From the NCBI GenBank assembly GCA_017407305.1, contig JAFQWS010000037.1:1-9848 (forward strand): a stretch of DNA of 9,848 bases, read 5' to 3'. Below are positions 1 through 6,814 of this stretch, piece by piece. The first letter of the stretch is position 1. The number at the start of each line of letters is the position of its first letter. Source of the DNA: Clostridia bacterium. GTDB taxonomy: Bacteria; Bacillota; Clostridia; Christensenellales; CAG-314. Position numbers and translations under genes: made by a program. The notes under the pieces are model-generated. The model saw only the letters and a program-made list of their open reading frames with translations, searched no databases and was not told where the DNA came from.

Positions 1-13
1 CCCTTATTACAAG

Positions 14-63
14 CAGAAAGAGAGAACAAATCGGTCATAGCCGAAATGTCCTCTCTTTTTCTG
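14..63. terminator. Interrupted hairpin at the left edge, possible terminator of an outside gene
   Basis: AGAGAG (19-24) pairs with CTCTCT (51-56), ACA (26-28) with TGT (47-49), and TCGG (31-34) with CCGA (41-44), around a 6-nt loop. A two-base mismatch separates the inner helices. CAG (14-16) can also pair with CTG (61-63). The A25/C50 opposition is a G-U wobble only when read on the minus strand, which mildly favours a minus-strand RNA. T-rich tracts flank the stem on both sides, so it could terminate transcription in either direction. No reading frame from a neighbour is visible in 1-13. The function is inferred. Confidence 0.45.
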
Positions 64-73
64 TTGGTGATGT

Positions 74-227
74 TTTTGCTATCGCAAAAGTGAAGTTGCT
101 ACGCAGTGAAGTTTGTGCTACGCACAAGTGAAGTTAAGTTTGCCCACACTTCGCCGTCAGGCGAAACTTCACTCACGAAGTGAACTTCACTATCGAAGAT
201 AACTTCACTTGCCCGAAGGGCAAACTT
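74..227. repeat. Array of small hairpins separated by a constant 9-mer (AGTGAAGTT / AACTTCACT)
   Basis: AGTGAAGTT occurs at 89-97, 105-113 and 127-135, with a partial AAGTT at 136-140. Its reverse complement AACTTCACT occurs at 165-173, 183-191 and 201-209, with a partial AACTT at 223-227. Between the copies sit short self-complementary spacers of differing sequence: TTTTGC/GCAAAA with loop TATC (74-89), GC-TAC-GC (98-104), TGTGC-TAC-GCACA (114-126), TTCGCC/GGCGAA with loop GTCA (150-165), TCAC-GAA-GTGA (173-183), TATC-GAA-GATA (191-201) and TTGCCC-GAA-GGGCAA (209-223). An outer 10-bp inverted repeat, AAGTTTGCCC (136-145) with GGGCAAACTT (218-227), closes the right half. The array is thus palindromic at two scales. 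It lies in the gene-free stretch downstream of leuS, beyond its terminator. No open reading frame of note is present. Its function is unknown to me. Confidence 0.85.
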
Positions 228-229
228 AG

Positions 230-263
230 TTAGCGTGATACTCCGTTAAGAGTATCACGCTAA
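230..263. repeat. Perfect 14-bp stem-loop
   Basis: Bases 230-243 are the exact reverse complement of 250-263, with the 6-nt loop CGTTAA. On the plus strand a T6 run (274-279) follows after about 10 nt, which is too far for a classic intrinsic terminator; on the minus strand no T-run follows. It abuts the hairpin array and may be its boundary element, or a separate small inverted-repeat element. Confidence 0.7.
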
Positions 264-310
264 TTCGAGGGTGTTTTTTCCGTATGCAAATTTTTAATCT
301 TAAAATAATC

Positions 311-342
311 AAAAAAAGCACTCTTTTTGGAGTGCTTTTTTT
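311..342 (-). terminator. leuS intrinsic terminator (bidirectional form)
   Basis: GCACTC (318-323) pairs with GAGTGC (330-335), flanked by A7 (311-317) and T7 (336-342). It starts 2 nt after the leuS stop codon on the minus strand. The symmetrical A and T tracts would let it work in both directions. Confidence 0.9.
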
Positions 343-343
343 A

Positions 344-2761
344 TTAAATAATGAAGTTGATAAGTTTGTTGGGAACGACGATAACTTTTTTGATTGTTGC
401 GCCGTTCAATGCTTCTTGAACTTTGCCATCTTGCAAAGCCGTTTGTTGCAACTGTTCGTTGGACAAATCGGAAGCAACTTCAATTCTTGCTTTGGGACGG
501 CTGTTGATTTGCACCAACAATTCAATTTGTTGAACTTTGAGTGCGCTTTCGTCAAATTGAGGGAATTTTTGTCTTACGACAAAACCTTCTTGACCAATTT
601 GGTGCCACAATTCTTCCGTGAAGTGAGGTGCCAAAGGAGAAAGCATGATGACCAATTGTTTTGCCACGTTGCAATAAACTTGCTTGTTTTTGACTGCGCA
701 ACTTTCATATTTTGCCAAAGCGTTGGTCAATTCCATCATACGAGCAACTGCCGTGTTGAAAGAAAAGGTTGCATAGTCTTCGTCAACGTGACTGATTGTG
801 TTGTGAAGTACTCTGTTCAATTCTTGTTCGGCTTTACCCACTTGGTCGGTCGTTTGATAGTCACCAAACGCAGAAAGTACTTGTCTTTCCACACGATCAA
901 GCCACTTGTTGATGCCAACGACACCATCGTCAGACCAAGGGCCACCTTCAATGTATTTGAAGCCAAATGCCAAATAGGTTCTAAATACGTCCGAGCCATA
1001 TTTTTCAATATATTCGTCGGGAGAAACTGTGTTTCCCAAAGATTTGCTCATTTTGTTTCCGTCAGGGCCCAAGATTGTTCCTTGGTGAACCAAAGACAAG
1101 AAAGGTTCGTCGAAGTGCAAATAACCCATGTCGCGCAAGGCCTTCGTGAAGAATCTTGCGTACAACAAGTGCATACAAGCGTGTTCTGCACCACCAACGT
1201 ATTTGTCAACAGGCAACATTTTGTCAATCCACTCGGTGTTGAAAGGTTCTTTGTCGTTGTTTGCATCGGGATATCTCAAGAAATACCAGCTGGAGCAAAC
1301 AAAGGTGTCCATTGTGTCGGCTTCTCTGATTGCAGGTTTACCGCACTTGGGGCAAGTTGTGTGAATAAATTGTTCACATTTTTTCAAAGGGCTTTCGCCG
1401 TCGGGCGTAAAGTTGACGTCGTAAGGAAGTTCCACAGGCAATCTTTCGTCAAGCACAGTGCCACAATCGGGGCAGTAAACAATGGGGATGGGTGCACCCC
1501 AATATCTTTGACGAGAAACCAACCAGTCGCGCAAACGATAGTTTGTTTTGAGTTCGCCCTTGCCAATTTTTTCCAATTTTTTGACAATTTCTACACGAGC
1601 AGTTGCGCTGTCCATTCCGTCAAATTCTTGGCTGTTGACAAGTGTACCGTATTCGCAGAAAGGGAGTTCTTGACTGCCGTTGGGATCAACGATAACACGT
1701 TTGATTTCCAAACCATGTTTTTTTGCAAAGACAAAGTCTCTTTCGTCGTGTGCAGGAACAGCCATAACTGCGCCCGTACCATAGCTGTACAAAACGTAGT
1801 CGCCCACCCAAACTTCAACTTTTTCTCCGTTGATGGGGTTGATTGCGTATGAGCCTGTAAAGACGCCCGTCTTTTCCTTTGCTGTGGAAAGTCTTTCTAT
1901 TTCGCTGGATTTTGCAGATTGTTCTTTGTAAAGAGCAACCTTTTGTTTGTTTTCTTCCGTTGTAATTTCGTCAACCAAGGGGTGTTCAGGTGCCAAAATT
2001 ACGTAGGTGCAACCATACAACGTGTCGGCACGTGTTGTGAAAACTCTGAAAGATTTGCCGTTTTCCAAAGTAAATTCCACTTCACCACCAACCGATTTGC
2101 CAATCCAGTTGCGTTGCATTGCTTTTGTTTTTTCCGGCCAATCAAGTTTGTCCAAATCTTGCAACAATTCTTCTGCATATTGCGTGATTTTGAAGAACCA
2201 TTGTGTCAAATCTTTTTTGACAACTTCGTGACCACAACGTTCGCATTTGCCGTCGATAACTTGTTCGTTTGCCAAAACCGTTTGACAACTGTCGCACCAG
2301 TTTACAGGTGCTTTTTTTCTGTATGCCAAGCCGTTTTTGTAAAGTTGGCAAAACATCCATTGCGTCCACTTGTAGTAGTCGGGCATGCAAGTTTTGATTT
2401 CGCTGTCCCAATCAAAAAGAGCGCCCATATCTTGCAATTGTTTTTCCATAACTGCAATGTTTTTGAGTGTGGAATCTTGAGGGTGAATACCCGTCTTGAT
2501 TGCATAGTTTTCTGCAGGCAAACCAAAAGAGTCAAAACCCATGGGTTGATAGACGTTTTTGCCTTTCAAAACACGATATCTTGCATAACTGTCGGACAAA
2601 GAGTAGTTGTACCAGTGTCCAATGTGCAACTTTGCACCGGAAGGATAGGAAAACATTTCCAAGACGTAGTCTTTGTTTTTGACGTCATTTTTGTCAAAAG
2701 AGTAGGCTTTTTGTTCCTTCCATTGTTGATTCCATTTTTGTTCAATTGCAATTTTATCCAT
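344..2761 (-). CDS. leuS: Leucine--tRNA ligase
   Basis: Class I aminoacyl-tRNA synthetase that charges tRNA-Leu with leucine in the cytoplasm. The 805-residue length is normal for bacterial LeuRS. The HIGH signature is at residues 46-49 and KMSKS at 570-574. A Cys motif (CDSC...CERC, about 156-176) lies in the zinc region, and a second CPDC...CPKC set (about 430-473) lies in the leucine-specific insertion region. The CP1 editing domain shows the threonine-rich TTRADTLYG segment (242-250) and the AVPAHDERD segment (334-342) carrying the conserved aspartate. The C-terminal anticodon-binding and tail domains follow. I chose ATG at 2761 because AAGGAAG lies about 7 nt upstream. An in-frame extension to 2791 would add ten residues rich in Lys/Arg/Glu, would consume the ribosome binding site and is unlikely. 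It has its own promoter (2809-2837) and a terminator 2 nt after the stop. The leader of about 40 nt leaves no room for a T-box. Confidence 0.98.
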   Translation of the reverse strand: MDKIAIEQKWNQQWKEQKAYSFDKNDVKNKDYVLEMFSYPSGAKLHIGHWYNYSLSDSYARYRVLKGKNVYQPMGFDSFGLPAENYAIKTGIHPQDSTLKNIAVMEKQLQDMGALFDWDSEIKTCMPDYYKWTQWMFCQLYKNGLAYRKKAPVNWCDSCQTVLANEQVIDGKCERCGHEVVKKDLTQWFFKITQYAEELLQDLDKLDWPEKTKAMQRNWIGKSVGGEVEFTLENGKSFRVFTTRADTLYGCTYVILAPEHPLVDEITTEENKQKVALYKEQSAKSSEIERLSTAKEKTGVFTGSYAINPINGEKVEVWVGDYVLYSYGTGAVMAVPAHDERDFVFAKKHGLEIKRVIVDPNGSQELPFCEYGTLVNSQEFDGMDSATARVEIVKKLEKIGKGELKTNYRLRDWLVSRQRYWGAPIPIVYCPDCGTVLDERLPVELPYDVNFTPDGESPLKKCEQFIHTTCPKCGKPAIREADTMDTFVCSSWYFLRYPDANNDKEPFNTEWIDKMLPVDKYVGGAEHACMHLLYARFFTKALRDMGYLHFDEPFLSLVHQGTILGPDGNKMSKSLGNTVSPDEYIEKYGSDVFRTYLAFGFKYIEGGPWSDDGVVGINKWLDRVERQVLSAFGDYQTTDQVGKAEQELNRVLHNTISHVDEDYATFSFNTAVARMMELTNALAKYESCAVKNKQVYCNVAKQLVIMLSPLAPHFTEELWHQIGQEGFVVRQKFPQFDESALKVQQIELLVQINSRPKARIEVASDLSNEQLQQTALQDGKVQEALNGATIKKVIVVPNKLINFII

Positions 2762-2808
2762 TTTTTTCTTCCTTTCCATCTTTGTGGACAAATAAAAATT
2801 GTAACTTT

Positions 2809-2837
2809 ATTGTATTCCAATATGGAAAAAGTGTCAA
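2809..2837 (-). promoter_or_regulatory. leuS sigma-A type promoter
   Basis: On the minus strand, -35 TTGACA (2832-2837) and -10 TACAAT (2809-2814) are separated by exactly 17 bp. Transcription would start near 2802, about 40 nt before the leuS ATG. It lies between the spoIIE stop (2849) and leuS, so leuS does not depend on spoIIE transcription, although no terminator separates the two. Confidence 0.85.
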
Positions 2838-2848
2838 CAAATTGCAAC

Positions 2849-3673
2849 CTAAACCACCCTTGCAACCACCACTGTCATATCATCTTTGGGAGCATAATCG
2901 CACTTTTTGAGAGCCACTTTCAAAAGTTCGTCTGCCACAAGTTGAGGATTGGTAAAAACATTGTCTTGAATGAGCGTGGCAAGTTGATTTTTATCGGTAA
3001 AGCAGTCCATAAAGCCGTCCGAAGCCAACACCACCATATCGTTGTGAGCCAACACCGTCTTTGTGACGGAAGGTTTCATTTCTTCCAGCACTCCCATAGG
3101 CAATGCCGAACCGGAAACAAAGTTGGTTTTGCCGTTGATTTTTGCCAATCCGTCGGGCGCACCCAACTTGATGAAGTCGCAAAGCCCTTTGTACAAATTG
3201 ATTACACAAATATCCACAGCCGAAAAGGCTTCCCCTTGTGCAACCGACATCAACTTGTTGACGGATGACAAAATGACTTCGTTGTCAAATCCTGCTTTGT
3301 AAAAACTTTCTACCAATGAAATGCAAGTATTGGAAACCGTTTGAGCCGTCTGCCCACTGCCCATGCCGTCGCACACCGACAACATATACTTGCCCTGACC
3401 AATTTTAACAAAAGAGTGGGTATCTCCCGAAATGACGTTGCCGTCTTTTGCACAATTTGCCACGCCACAAACAACGTCAAAACGTGGCTGAGGGAAAAGA
3501 TACACCGACGACCAAACGTTGGAAACGTTGACAACCTTTTGCACCTTCATTTTGCAGTTGGCAACGGAAGACACGATTTTTTCAATGACGCTGTTGTCAA
3601 AATCTGTCTTGGCAACGGTAACGATTACCGACAAACTTTCGCCGTCTTCCATAAAAACCGTTTCCTTTGTCAA
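2849..3673 (-). CDS. spoIIE: SpoIIE C-terminal part: PP2C-type serine phosphatase domain (split from the membrane part)
   Basis: In Bacillus, SpoIIE dephosphorylates the anti-anti-sigma factor SpoIIAA in the forespore and so releases sigma-F; it also takes part in asymmetric septation. This frame holds the PP2C catalytic domain. Metal-binding aspartates are visible at SGD (D84), CDGMGSG (D102), ASDG (D219) and DDMTVVV (264-270). Residues 1-65 match the region that normally precedes the catalytic core. The frame opens at TTG 3673, inside the TTTTGA stop of the upstream frame (4-nt overlap), with no ribosome binding site before it. An internal ATG at 3652 has AAAGGA (3663-3668) 10 nt upstream and could be an independent start, giving 267 residues. 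The usual architecture is one protein of about 800 residues, so this is probably the second half of a frameshifted gene (see 3682-3686). A stand-alone soluble phosphatase is the alternative. Confidence 0.85.
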   Translation of the reverse strand: MTKETVFMEDGESLSVIVTVAKTDFDNSVIEKIVSSVANCKMKVQKVVNVSNVWSSVYLFPQPRFDVVCGVANCAKDGNVISGDTHSFVKIGQGKYMLSVCDGMGSGQTAQTVSNTCISLVESFYKAGFDNEVILSSVNKLMSVAQGEAFSAVDICVINLYKGLCDFIKLGAPDGLAKINGKTNFVSGSALPMGVLEEMKPSVTKTVLAHNDMVVLASDGFMDCFTDKNQLATLIQDNVFTNPQLVADELLKVALKKCDYAPKDDMTVVVARVV

Positions 3674-5091
3674 AACGTTGTAAAAAGTAATTCTTGAATA
3701 AGTAGTTTTTCCTTTTCTTGGTCAAAATGAATTTCGTTTTTGCAATCGTTTGCCAACTGACGCATTATTTTGGACACGCCGTACAACTGCTCGCAAACAA
3801 GCAATCTTGACGTGTCAATTTGACTGTTTTTGTTGTAGTAAGCCAAATAAGAAGAAACGTTTTTGTTGACTGCTGACAAAATTGAATTTATTCTTTTGCA
3901 CTTGGAAACCAACGTTGAGTCAACGTCCAAAATGGTGGCTTTGCCCCTTAAAAGGGCAATGTGCACCAGTTCATCAAAAGTTTTTTGGGTAAATTCCACG
4001 TTGTTTCGCCAACAACTTTGTCGCAAAGGACAATCAAAACACCCTTCTTGCTCCACTTGTTTTGCCAAAATTACTTGCGCTTTGTCGGGCGGAATGGTGC
4101 TGTTTGCCATTGATTTGAATGCCGTTTGCATAGAGAAAAACACGTCGGACAAATCAAAAAGTTTATTGGACAAATTTTTTCTCAAATTGTTCACCACTCC
4201 GTTGGGCGAATACTTTTGTTTGCCAAAGCCAACGCGTTCTGCCACCCAATCAAGCGCTTTTGTGGGAACGACAACGTAAATCAACACGGCAACAAGGGTG
4301 GGAATAACTGTCAAATAGTTGAAAGTTGTGCCCATAAAAAACTCGAACAAAATGCGACACAACACCACCGAAAGGCCGGCAAGATACCTGTTTAAATTGT
4401 TGGCAACAGCCGAAACTGCCGACGTCAACACCAAAAAGGCAAAGGTTTCCCAACTGCCAAAATACAGCGAACTTGCCAATCCCATACACACGGCAACAGA
4501 TAAAGAAGTCAAGGGCGAAAAACACGACAAGGCATACAAAATAAAAGTTGGCGCAACGTAGTCCAACAAAGGATATCCTGCCAAATATACAGAACACAAG
4601 CTGTAAAATAGGCTAAAGCCAAACACAGACAAACACACCTTTTCGTCCGGTGCAAATTTATATTTGAGTCCCCTTACGAACAATCCGTTGAAAACGTACA
4701 AACACACGAAAGCAAAGGCTATTCCACAAACAACGTAGGTCAGTCGATAGTATACGACAAATTCCCCTTCCATTTGGTAAAAGAAATAGAACACGTTGGA
4801 CAAAACGGAAGTAGATGCAAACATAAATCTGCCCATTTTCTTTTTGACAAGTTTATGTATAAGGGTGTTCAAAATGACAACACCCACACAAACTGCGCTG
4901 GGCAAAAAGGTTTGAATTCCAAAAATCAAACTGCAGAGCAAATATATTGCAGAGGAAAGGTAAACGTTGCCACACACCGATGCTCCCATATATACACCAA
5001 AGGAAAGTCTTGCATCAAGCAAGGGAGCCAACAACAAGTGACACGCCACTTGTGTCAAATACAACAAAATTTTCTTTATATGCTTTTTCAT
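3670..5091 (-). CDS. spoIIE: SpoIIE N-terminal part: polytopic membrane and regulatory region
   Basis: This is the membrane-anchoring and regulatory portion of SpoIIE. From the ATG at 5091 it has 473 residues. Residues 8 to about 277 are a series of hydrophobic segments (about 8-10 membrane spans), followed by a soluble linker with a Cys cluster GCFDCPLRQSCW (350-361), as is usual in SpoIIE, and helical sequence up to EQLYGVSKIMRQL (434-446), which in full-length proteins leads into the phosphatase domain. The frame stops at TGA 3670-3672 just where the PP2C frame opens. Joined to that frame by one extra T at 3682-3686, the product would be about 747 residues. The start is uncertain: ATG 5091 has no ribosome binding site at normal distance, while GGAG (5117-5120) is 7 nt before an in-frame CTG (5107-5109). 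A terminator (5160-5187) separates it from dut, so it has its own promoter. Confidence 0.85.
   Translation of the reverse strand: MKKHIKKILLYLTQVACHLLLAPLLDARLSFGVYMGASVCGNVYLSSAIYLLCSLIFGIQTFLPSAVCVGVVILNTLIHKLVKKKMGRFMFASTSVLSNVFYFFYQMEGEFVVYYRLTYVVCGIAFAFVCLYVFNGLFVRGLKYKFAPDEKVCLSVFGFSLFYSLCSVYLAGYPLLDYVAPTFILYALSCFSPLTSLSVAVCMGLASSLYFGSWETFAFLVLTSAVSAVANNLNRYLAGLSVVLCRILFEFFMGTTFNYLTVIPTLVAVLIYVVVPTKALDWVAERVGFGKQKYSPNGVVNNLRKNLSNKLFDLSDVFFSMQTAFKSMANSTIPPDKAQVILAKQVEQEGCFDCPLRQSCWRNNVEFTQKTFDELVHIALLRGKATILDVDSTLVSKCKRINSILSAVNKNVSSYLAYYNKNSQIDTSRLLVCEQLYGVSKIMRQLANDCKNEIHFDQEKEKLLIQELLFTTF
3682..3686 (-). other. T5 run at the spoIIE frame junction
   Basis: On the minus strand the upstream frame reads CTT TTT ACA ACG TTT TGA. 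A -1 slip on TTT, or one extra T in this run, gives CTT TTT TAC AAC GTT TTG ACA, which continues straight into the PP2C frame as LLFYNVLTKET. That is the continuity expected for intact SpoIIE. A sequencing or assembly homopolymer error, a real frameshift mutation, slippage during expression, or two genuinely separate genes would all give this picture. Confidence 0.6.
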
Positions 5092-5123
5092 AATGAAAAA
5101 ATAACTCAGCGTCCGTCTCCAAT

Positions 5124-5142
5124 TTTGACAACTTTTGTCGCA
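5124..5142. promoter_or_regulatory. Possible pair of Spo0A boxes upstream of spoIIE
   Basis: Against the 0A-box consensus TTTGTCRAA known from Bacillus, the minus strand reads GTTGTCAAA (5132 to 5124, 8 of 9) and the plus strand reads TTTGTCGCA (5134-5142, 8 of 9). Both lie between the dut terminator and spoIIE. A poor -35-like TTGTCA (5126-5131) stands 21 bp from TTATTT (5099-5104); the Spo0A-activated spoIIE and spoIIG promoters of Bacillus also have unusually long spacers, but transcription would then start almost at the ATG at 5091. Such short motifs arise easily in AT-rich DNA, so this is a suggestion only. Confidence 0.3.
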
Positions 5143-5159
5143 TAAAAAGAAATTTGAGC

Positions 5160-5187
5160 AAAAAAAAGCACCGACCAAAGTCGGTGC
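5160..5187 (-). terminator. galE-dut operon terminator
   Basis: GCACCGAC (5168-5175) pairs perfectly with GTCGGTGC (5180-5187) around a 4-nt loop. On the minus strand it is followed by T8 (5167-5160). It lies 14 nt past the dut stop codon and isolates spoIIE from galE-dut transcription. Confidence 0.92.
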
Positions 5188-5200
5188 TGGAAACTTTTCT

Positions 5201-5671
5201 TTATTTTTTGTCGGTACTGCCAAATCCGCCTTGACGGCTGTCGTTGACGTCGTCGTCATCACACAAAAGGTAATTGACGAAAATTCCTTGCGCAAAAGCC
5301 TTGCCCTTTTCAATAACAACCCTTTCGCCCTCGGCAGACAGTTTGATCATGATGTGACCTTCGTTTTTGGCATTGTCAAAATAGTCGGCGTCAATGACGC
5401 CCACCGTGTTGCAAAGACGAAGTTTGTATTTGAAACCCAAACCGCTTCTGGGCAAAATCAACAAAACTGCGTTTTGAGGCATTTGTGCTTTGATACCTGT
5501 GGCAATCAACGCCGTTTGACCTTTTTCCACAACAATTTCGCTGGGGGCAAAAATGTCGTAACCGGCCGAGGCACTGGTTGCACGACGAGGCAAACAAATT
5601 TCATCAAACACGTTGGCATCGCCACCGTCTTTTGCAAATTGTTCTTTTTTTACCTTTTTAAATGCAATCAT
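5201..5671 (-). CDS. dut: Deoxyuridine 5'-triphosphate nucleotidohydrolase (dUTPase)
   Basis: Hydrolyses dUTP to dUMP and pyrophosphate, keeping uracil out of DNA and supplying the dTMP precursor. The 156-residue protein has all five motifs of the trimeric dUTPase family: SAGYDI (35-40), PRSG (74-77), GVIDADY with the catalytic Asp (91-97), RVVIEKGKAFAQ (117-128) and the flexible C-terminal R-x-GGFGSTD (146-154). Motif 3 continues as FDNAKNEGHI where enterobacterial enzymes have a short RGE-type turn; this longer form is familiar from Firmicutes dUTPases. The ATG at 5671 overlaps the galE stop (ATGA), and GGAG sits about 8 nt upstream inside the last galE codons, so translation is probably coupled to galE. 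An upstream in-frame extension would only run into galE. Confidence 0.97.
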   Translation of the reverse strand: MIAFKKVKKEQFAKDGGDANVFDEICLPRRATSASAGYDIFAPSEIVVEKGQTALIATGIKAQMPQNAVLLILPRSGLGFKYKLRLCNTVGVIDADYFDNAKNEGHIMIKLSAEGERVVIEKGKAFAQGIFVNYLLCDDDDVNDSRQGGFGSTDKK

Positions 5672-6687
5672 TTTCCGTCTCCATATCCATAAGGGTTTTT
5701 GCTTTGCCAGTTGTACAAATCTCTGCACATATCATCCAAAGTCAACTTGGCAAACCAACCCAATTCTTCATTTGCCTTTTTGCAAGAAGCATACATTTCG
5801 GCAACGTCCCCTGCACGTCTGGGCAAAATTTTGTAGGGGATTTCCTTTCCACAAGCCTTTTCGTATGCGTGCAAAACGTCAAAGACAGAGTAGCCCGTTC
5901 CTGTGCCAAGGTTGTAAATAAACAAGCCTTGATCTGCCGTTTTTTCCAATGCGCACAAGTGACCTTTTGCCAAGTCAACAACGTGGATATAGTCTCTTAT
6001 ACCCGTTCCGTCAGGTGTGGGATAATCGTTGCCAAAAACTCTCAAATAGGGCAACAAACCTTGTGCCACTTGGGAAATGTAAGGAGTCAAGTTGTTGGGA
6101 ATTCCGTTGGGACTTTCACCGATTAACCCACTTTCGTGCGCACCAACTGGGTTGAAGTAGCGCAAAATAACCACTTTCCACGAATTATCCTTTTCGTAAA
6201 CGGCACGCAAATTGTTTTCAATTTGAAGTTTTGTTTCGCCATAGGGGTTTGTTGTGTGAAGGGCGCAAGTTTCATCCAAAGGCAATCTTTCGGGATCTCC
6301 GTACACCGTTGCCGAAGAAGAAAAAACAAATTGTTTGACGTTGTGTTTTTGCATCACTTTGAGCAAAACGTTGGTTCCGTTGACGTTGTTGTCAAAATAC
6401 AAGTCGGGTTTTTCCACGCTTTCGCCAACGGCTTTCAAGCCTGCAAAGTGAATTACTGCATCAATTTTGTGGCTGGAAAAAATACTGTCCAGACCTTCTT
6501 CATCACGAATGTCGCAAGTGTACCAAGTAAATTCCTTTCCACAAATTTGGGCAACTCTTTTCAAGCTTTTGGGGGAAGAGTTTGAGAAGTTGTCCAACAC
6601 TACGCAGTCATAACCGGCATCAATCATTTCCACCAACGTGTGCGAACCAATGTATCCTGCACCACCAGTAAGTAAAACAGTAGGCAT
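5668..6687 (-). CDS. galE: UDP-glucose 4-epimerase
   Basis: NAD-dependent interconversion of UDP-galactose and UDP-glucose, serving the Leloir pathway and surface polysaccharide synthesis. The 339-residue length is standard for GalE. It is an extended short-chain dehydrogenase: the nucleotide-binding GGAGYIG is at residues 8-14, an aspartate ends beta-2 (LDNFSNSS, 31-38), HFAG is at 80-83, the catalytic serine lies in SSSATVYGD (123-131) and the YxxxK pair is Tyr149/Lys153. The PVGAHESGLIGE segment (180-191) and the later RVFGNDYPTPDGT segment (216-228) are typical of GalE. The start at ATG 6687 has AAGGAG 8 nt upstream. It is the first gene of a two-gene unit with dut, driven by a strong promoter (6720-6748). 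No galK, galT or glycosyltransferase is nearby. Confidence 0.98.
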   Translation of the reverse strand: MPTVLLTGGAGYIGSHTLVEMIDAGYDCVVLDNFSNSSPKSLKRVAQICGKEFTWYTCDIRDEEGLDSIFSSHKIDAVIHFAGLKAVGESVEKPDLYFDNNVNGTNVLLKVMQKHNVKQFVFSSSATVYGDPERLPLDETCALHTTNPYGETKLQIENNLRAVYEKDNSWKVVILRYFNPVGAHESGLIGESPNGIPNNLTPYISQVAQGLLPYLRVFGNDYPTPDGTGIRDYIHVVDLAKGHLCALEKTADQGLFIYNLGTGTGYSVFDVLHAYEKACGKEIPYKILPRRAGDVAEMYASCKKANEELGWFAKLTLDDMCRDLYNWQSKNPYGYGDGK

Positions 6688-6719
6688 TTTTAAAACTCCT
6701 TTTTGTTTTTTCTAATTGT

Positions 6720-6748
6720 ATTATATCTTAAATTCCACCTTTTGTAAA
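6720..6748 (-). promoter_or_regulatory. galE-dut promoter
   Basis: On the minus strand, -35 TTTACA (6743-6748) and -10 TATAAT (6720-6725) have a 17-bp spacer. The predicted start is near 6713, about 25 nt before the galE ATG. Its -35 region overlaps the -35 region of the proposed rightward promoter at 6745-6773. Confidence 0.85.
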
Positions 6749-6773
6749 CACACTTTGTGATTTTGAGTATATT
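6745..6773 (+). promoter_or_regulatory. Possible rightward promoter for the small ORF at 6832
   Basis: -10 TATATT (6768-6773, 5 of 6) and a weak -35 TAAACA (6745-6750, 4 of 6) are 17 bp apart. Transcription would start near 6780, giving a leader of about 50 nt. It is back to back with the galE promoter, sharing four bases of -35 sequence. A sporulation-sigma promoter is not excluded, but I see no convincing match to one. Confidence 0.4.
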
Positions 6774-6801
6774 TTTTGACGGATAGGAAAAACTTTATTT
6801 G

Positions 6802-6814
6802 AAGGCATCGCCTT
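6802..6814 (+). other. Small leader hairpin before the 6832 ORF
   Basis: AAGGC (6802-6806) pairs with GCCTT (6810-6814) around the loop ATC. It ends just before the AAAGGAG ribosome binding site (6816-6822). The CCTT arm can alternatively pair with the AAGG of that site, so it might modulate initiation; it may also be chance. Confidence 0.35.

Noticed and set aside
74..227. CRISPR array
   Set aside because: The 9-bp repeats are far too short, they change orientation midway, the spacers are 7-15 bp palindromes, and no cas gene is near.
1..343. tRNA or other known RNA gene in the left gene-free stretch
   Set aside because: The hairpins lack the cloverleaf arms and conserved TTC loop of a tRNA, and I see no riboswitch or 6S/SRP-like core.
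284..1852. Long plus-strand open frame (522 codons) antisense to leuS
   Set aside because: It mirrors the leuS codons: leuS here seldom uses TTA, CTA or TCA in frame, which keeps this antisense frame open. It has no ribosome binding site, starts before the leuS terminator, and its Cys/Phe-rich translation has no domain character.
1919..3268. 449-codon plus-strand open frame antisense to leuS and spoIIE
   Set aside because: It crosses the leuS promoter and two unrelated genes on the opposite strand, has no start signals, and its composition is that of an antisense shadow.
3670..3673. Non-standard use of TGA as a sense codon to read through spoIIE
   Set aside because: Reading through TGA 3670-3672 stays in the wrong frame for the PP2C domain, and galE uses TGA as a normal stop.
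5135..6585. Several plus-strand open frames antisense to dut and galE
   Set aside because: The five dUTPase motifs and the GalE signature are unambiguous on the minus strand; these frames lack ribosome binding sites and recognisable domains.
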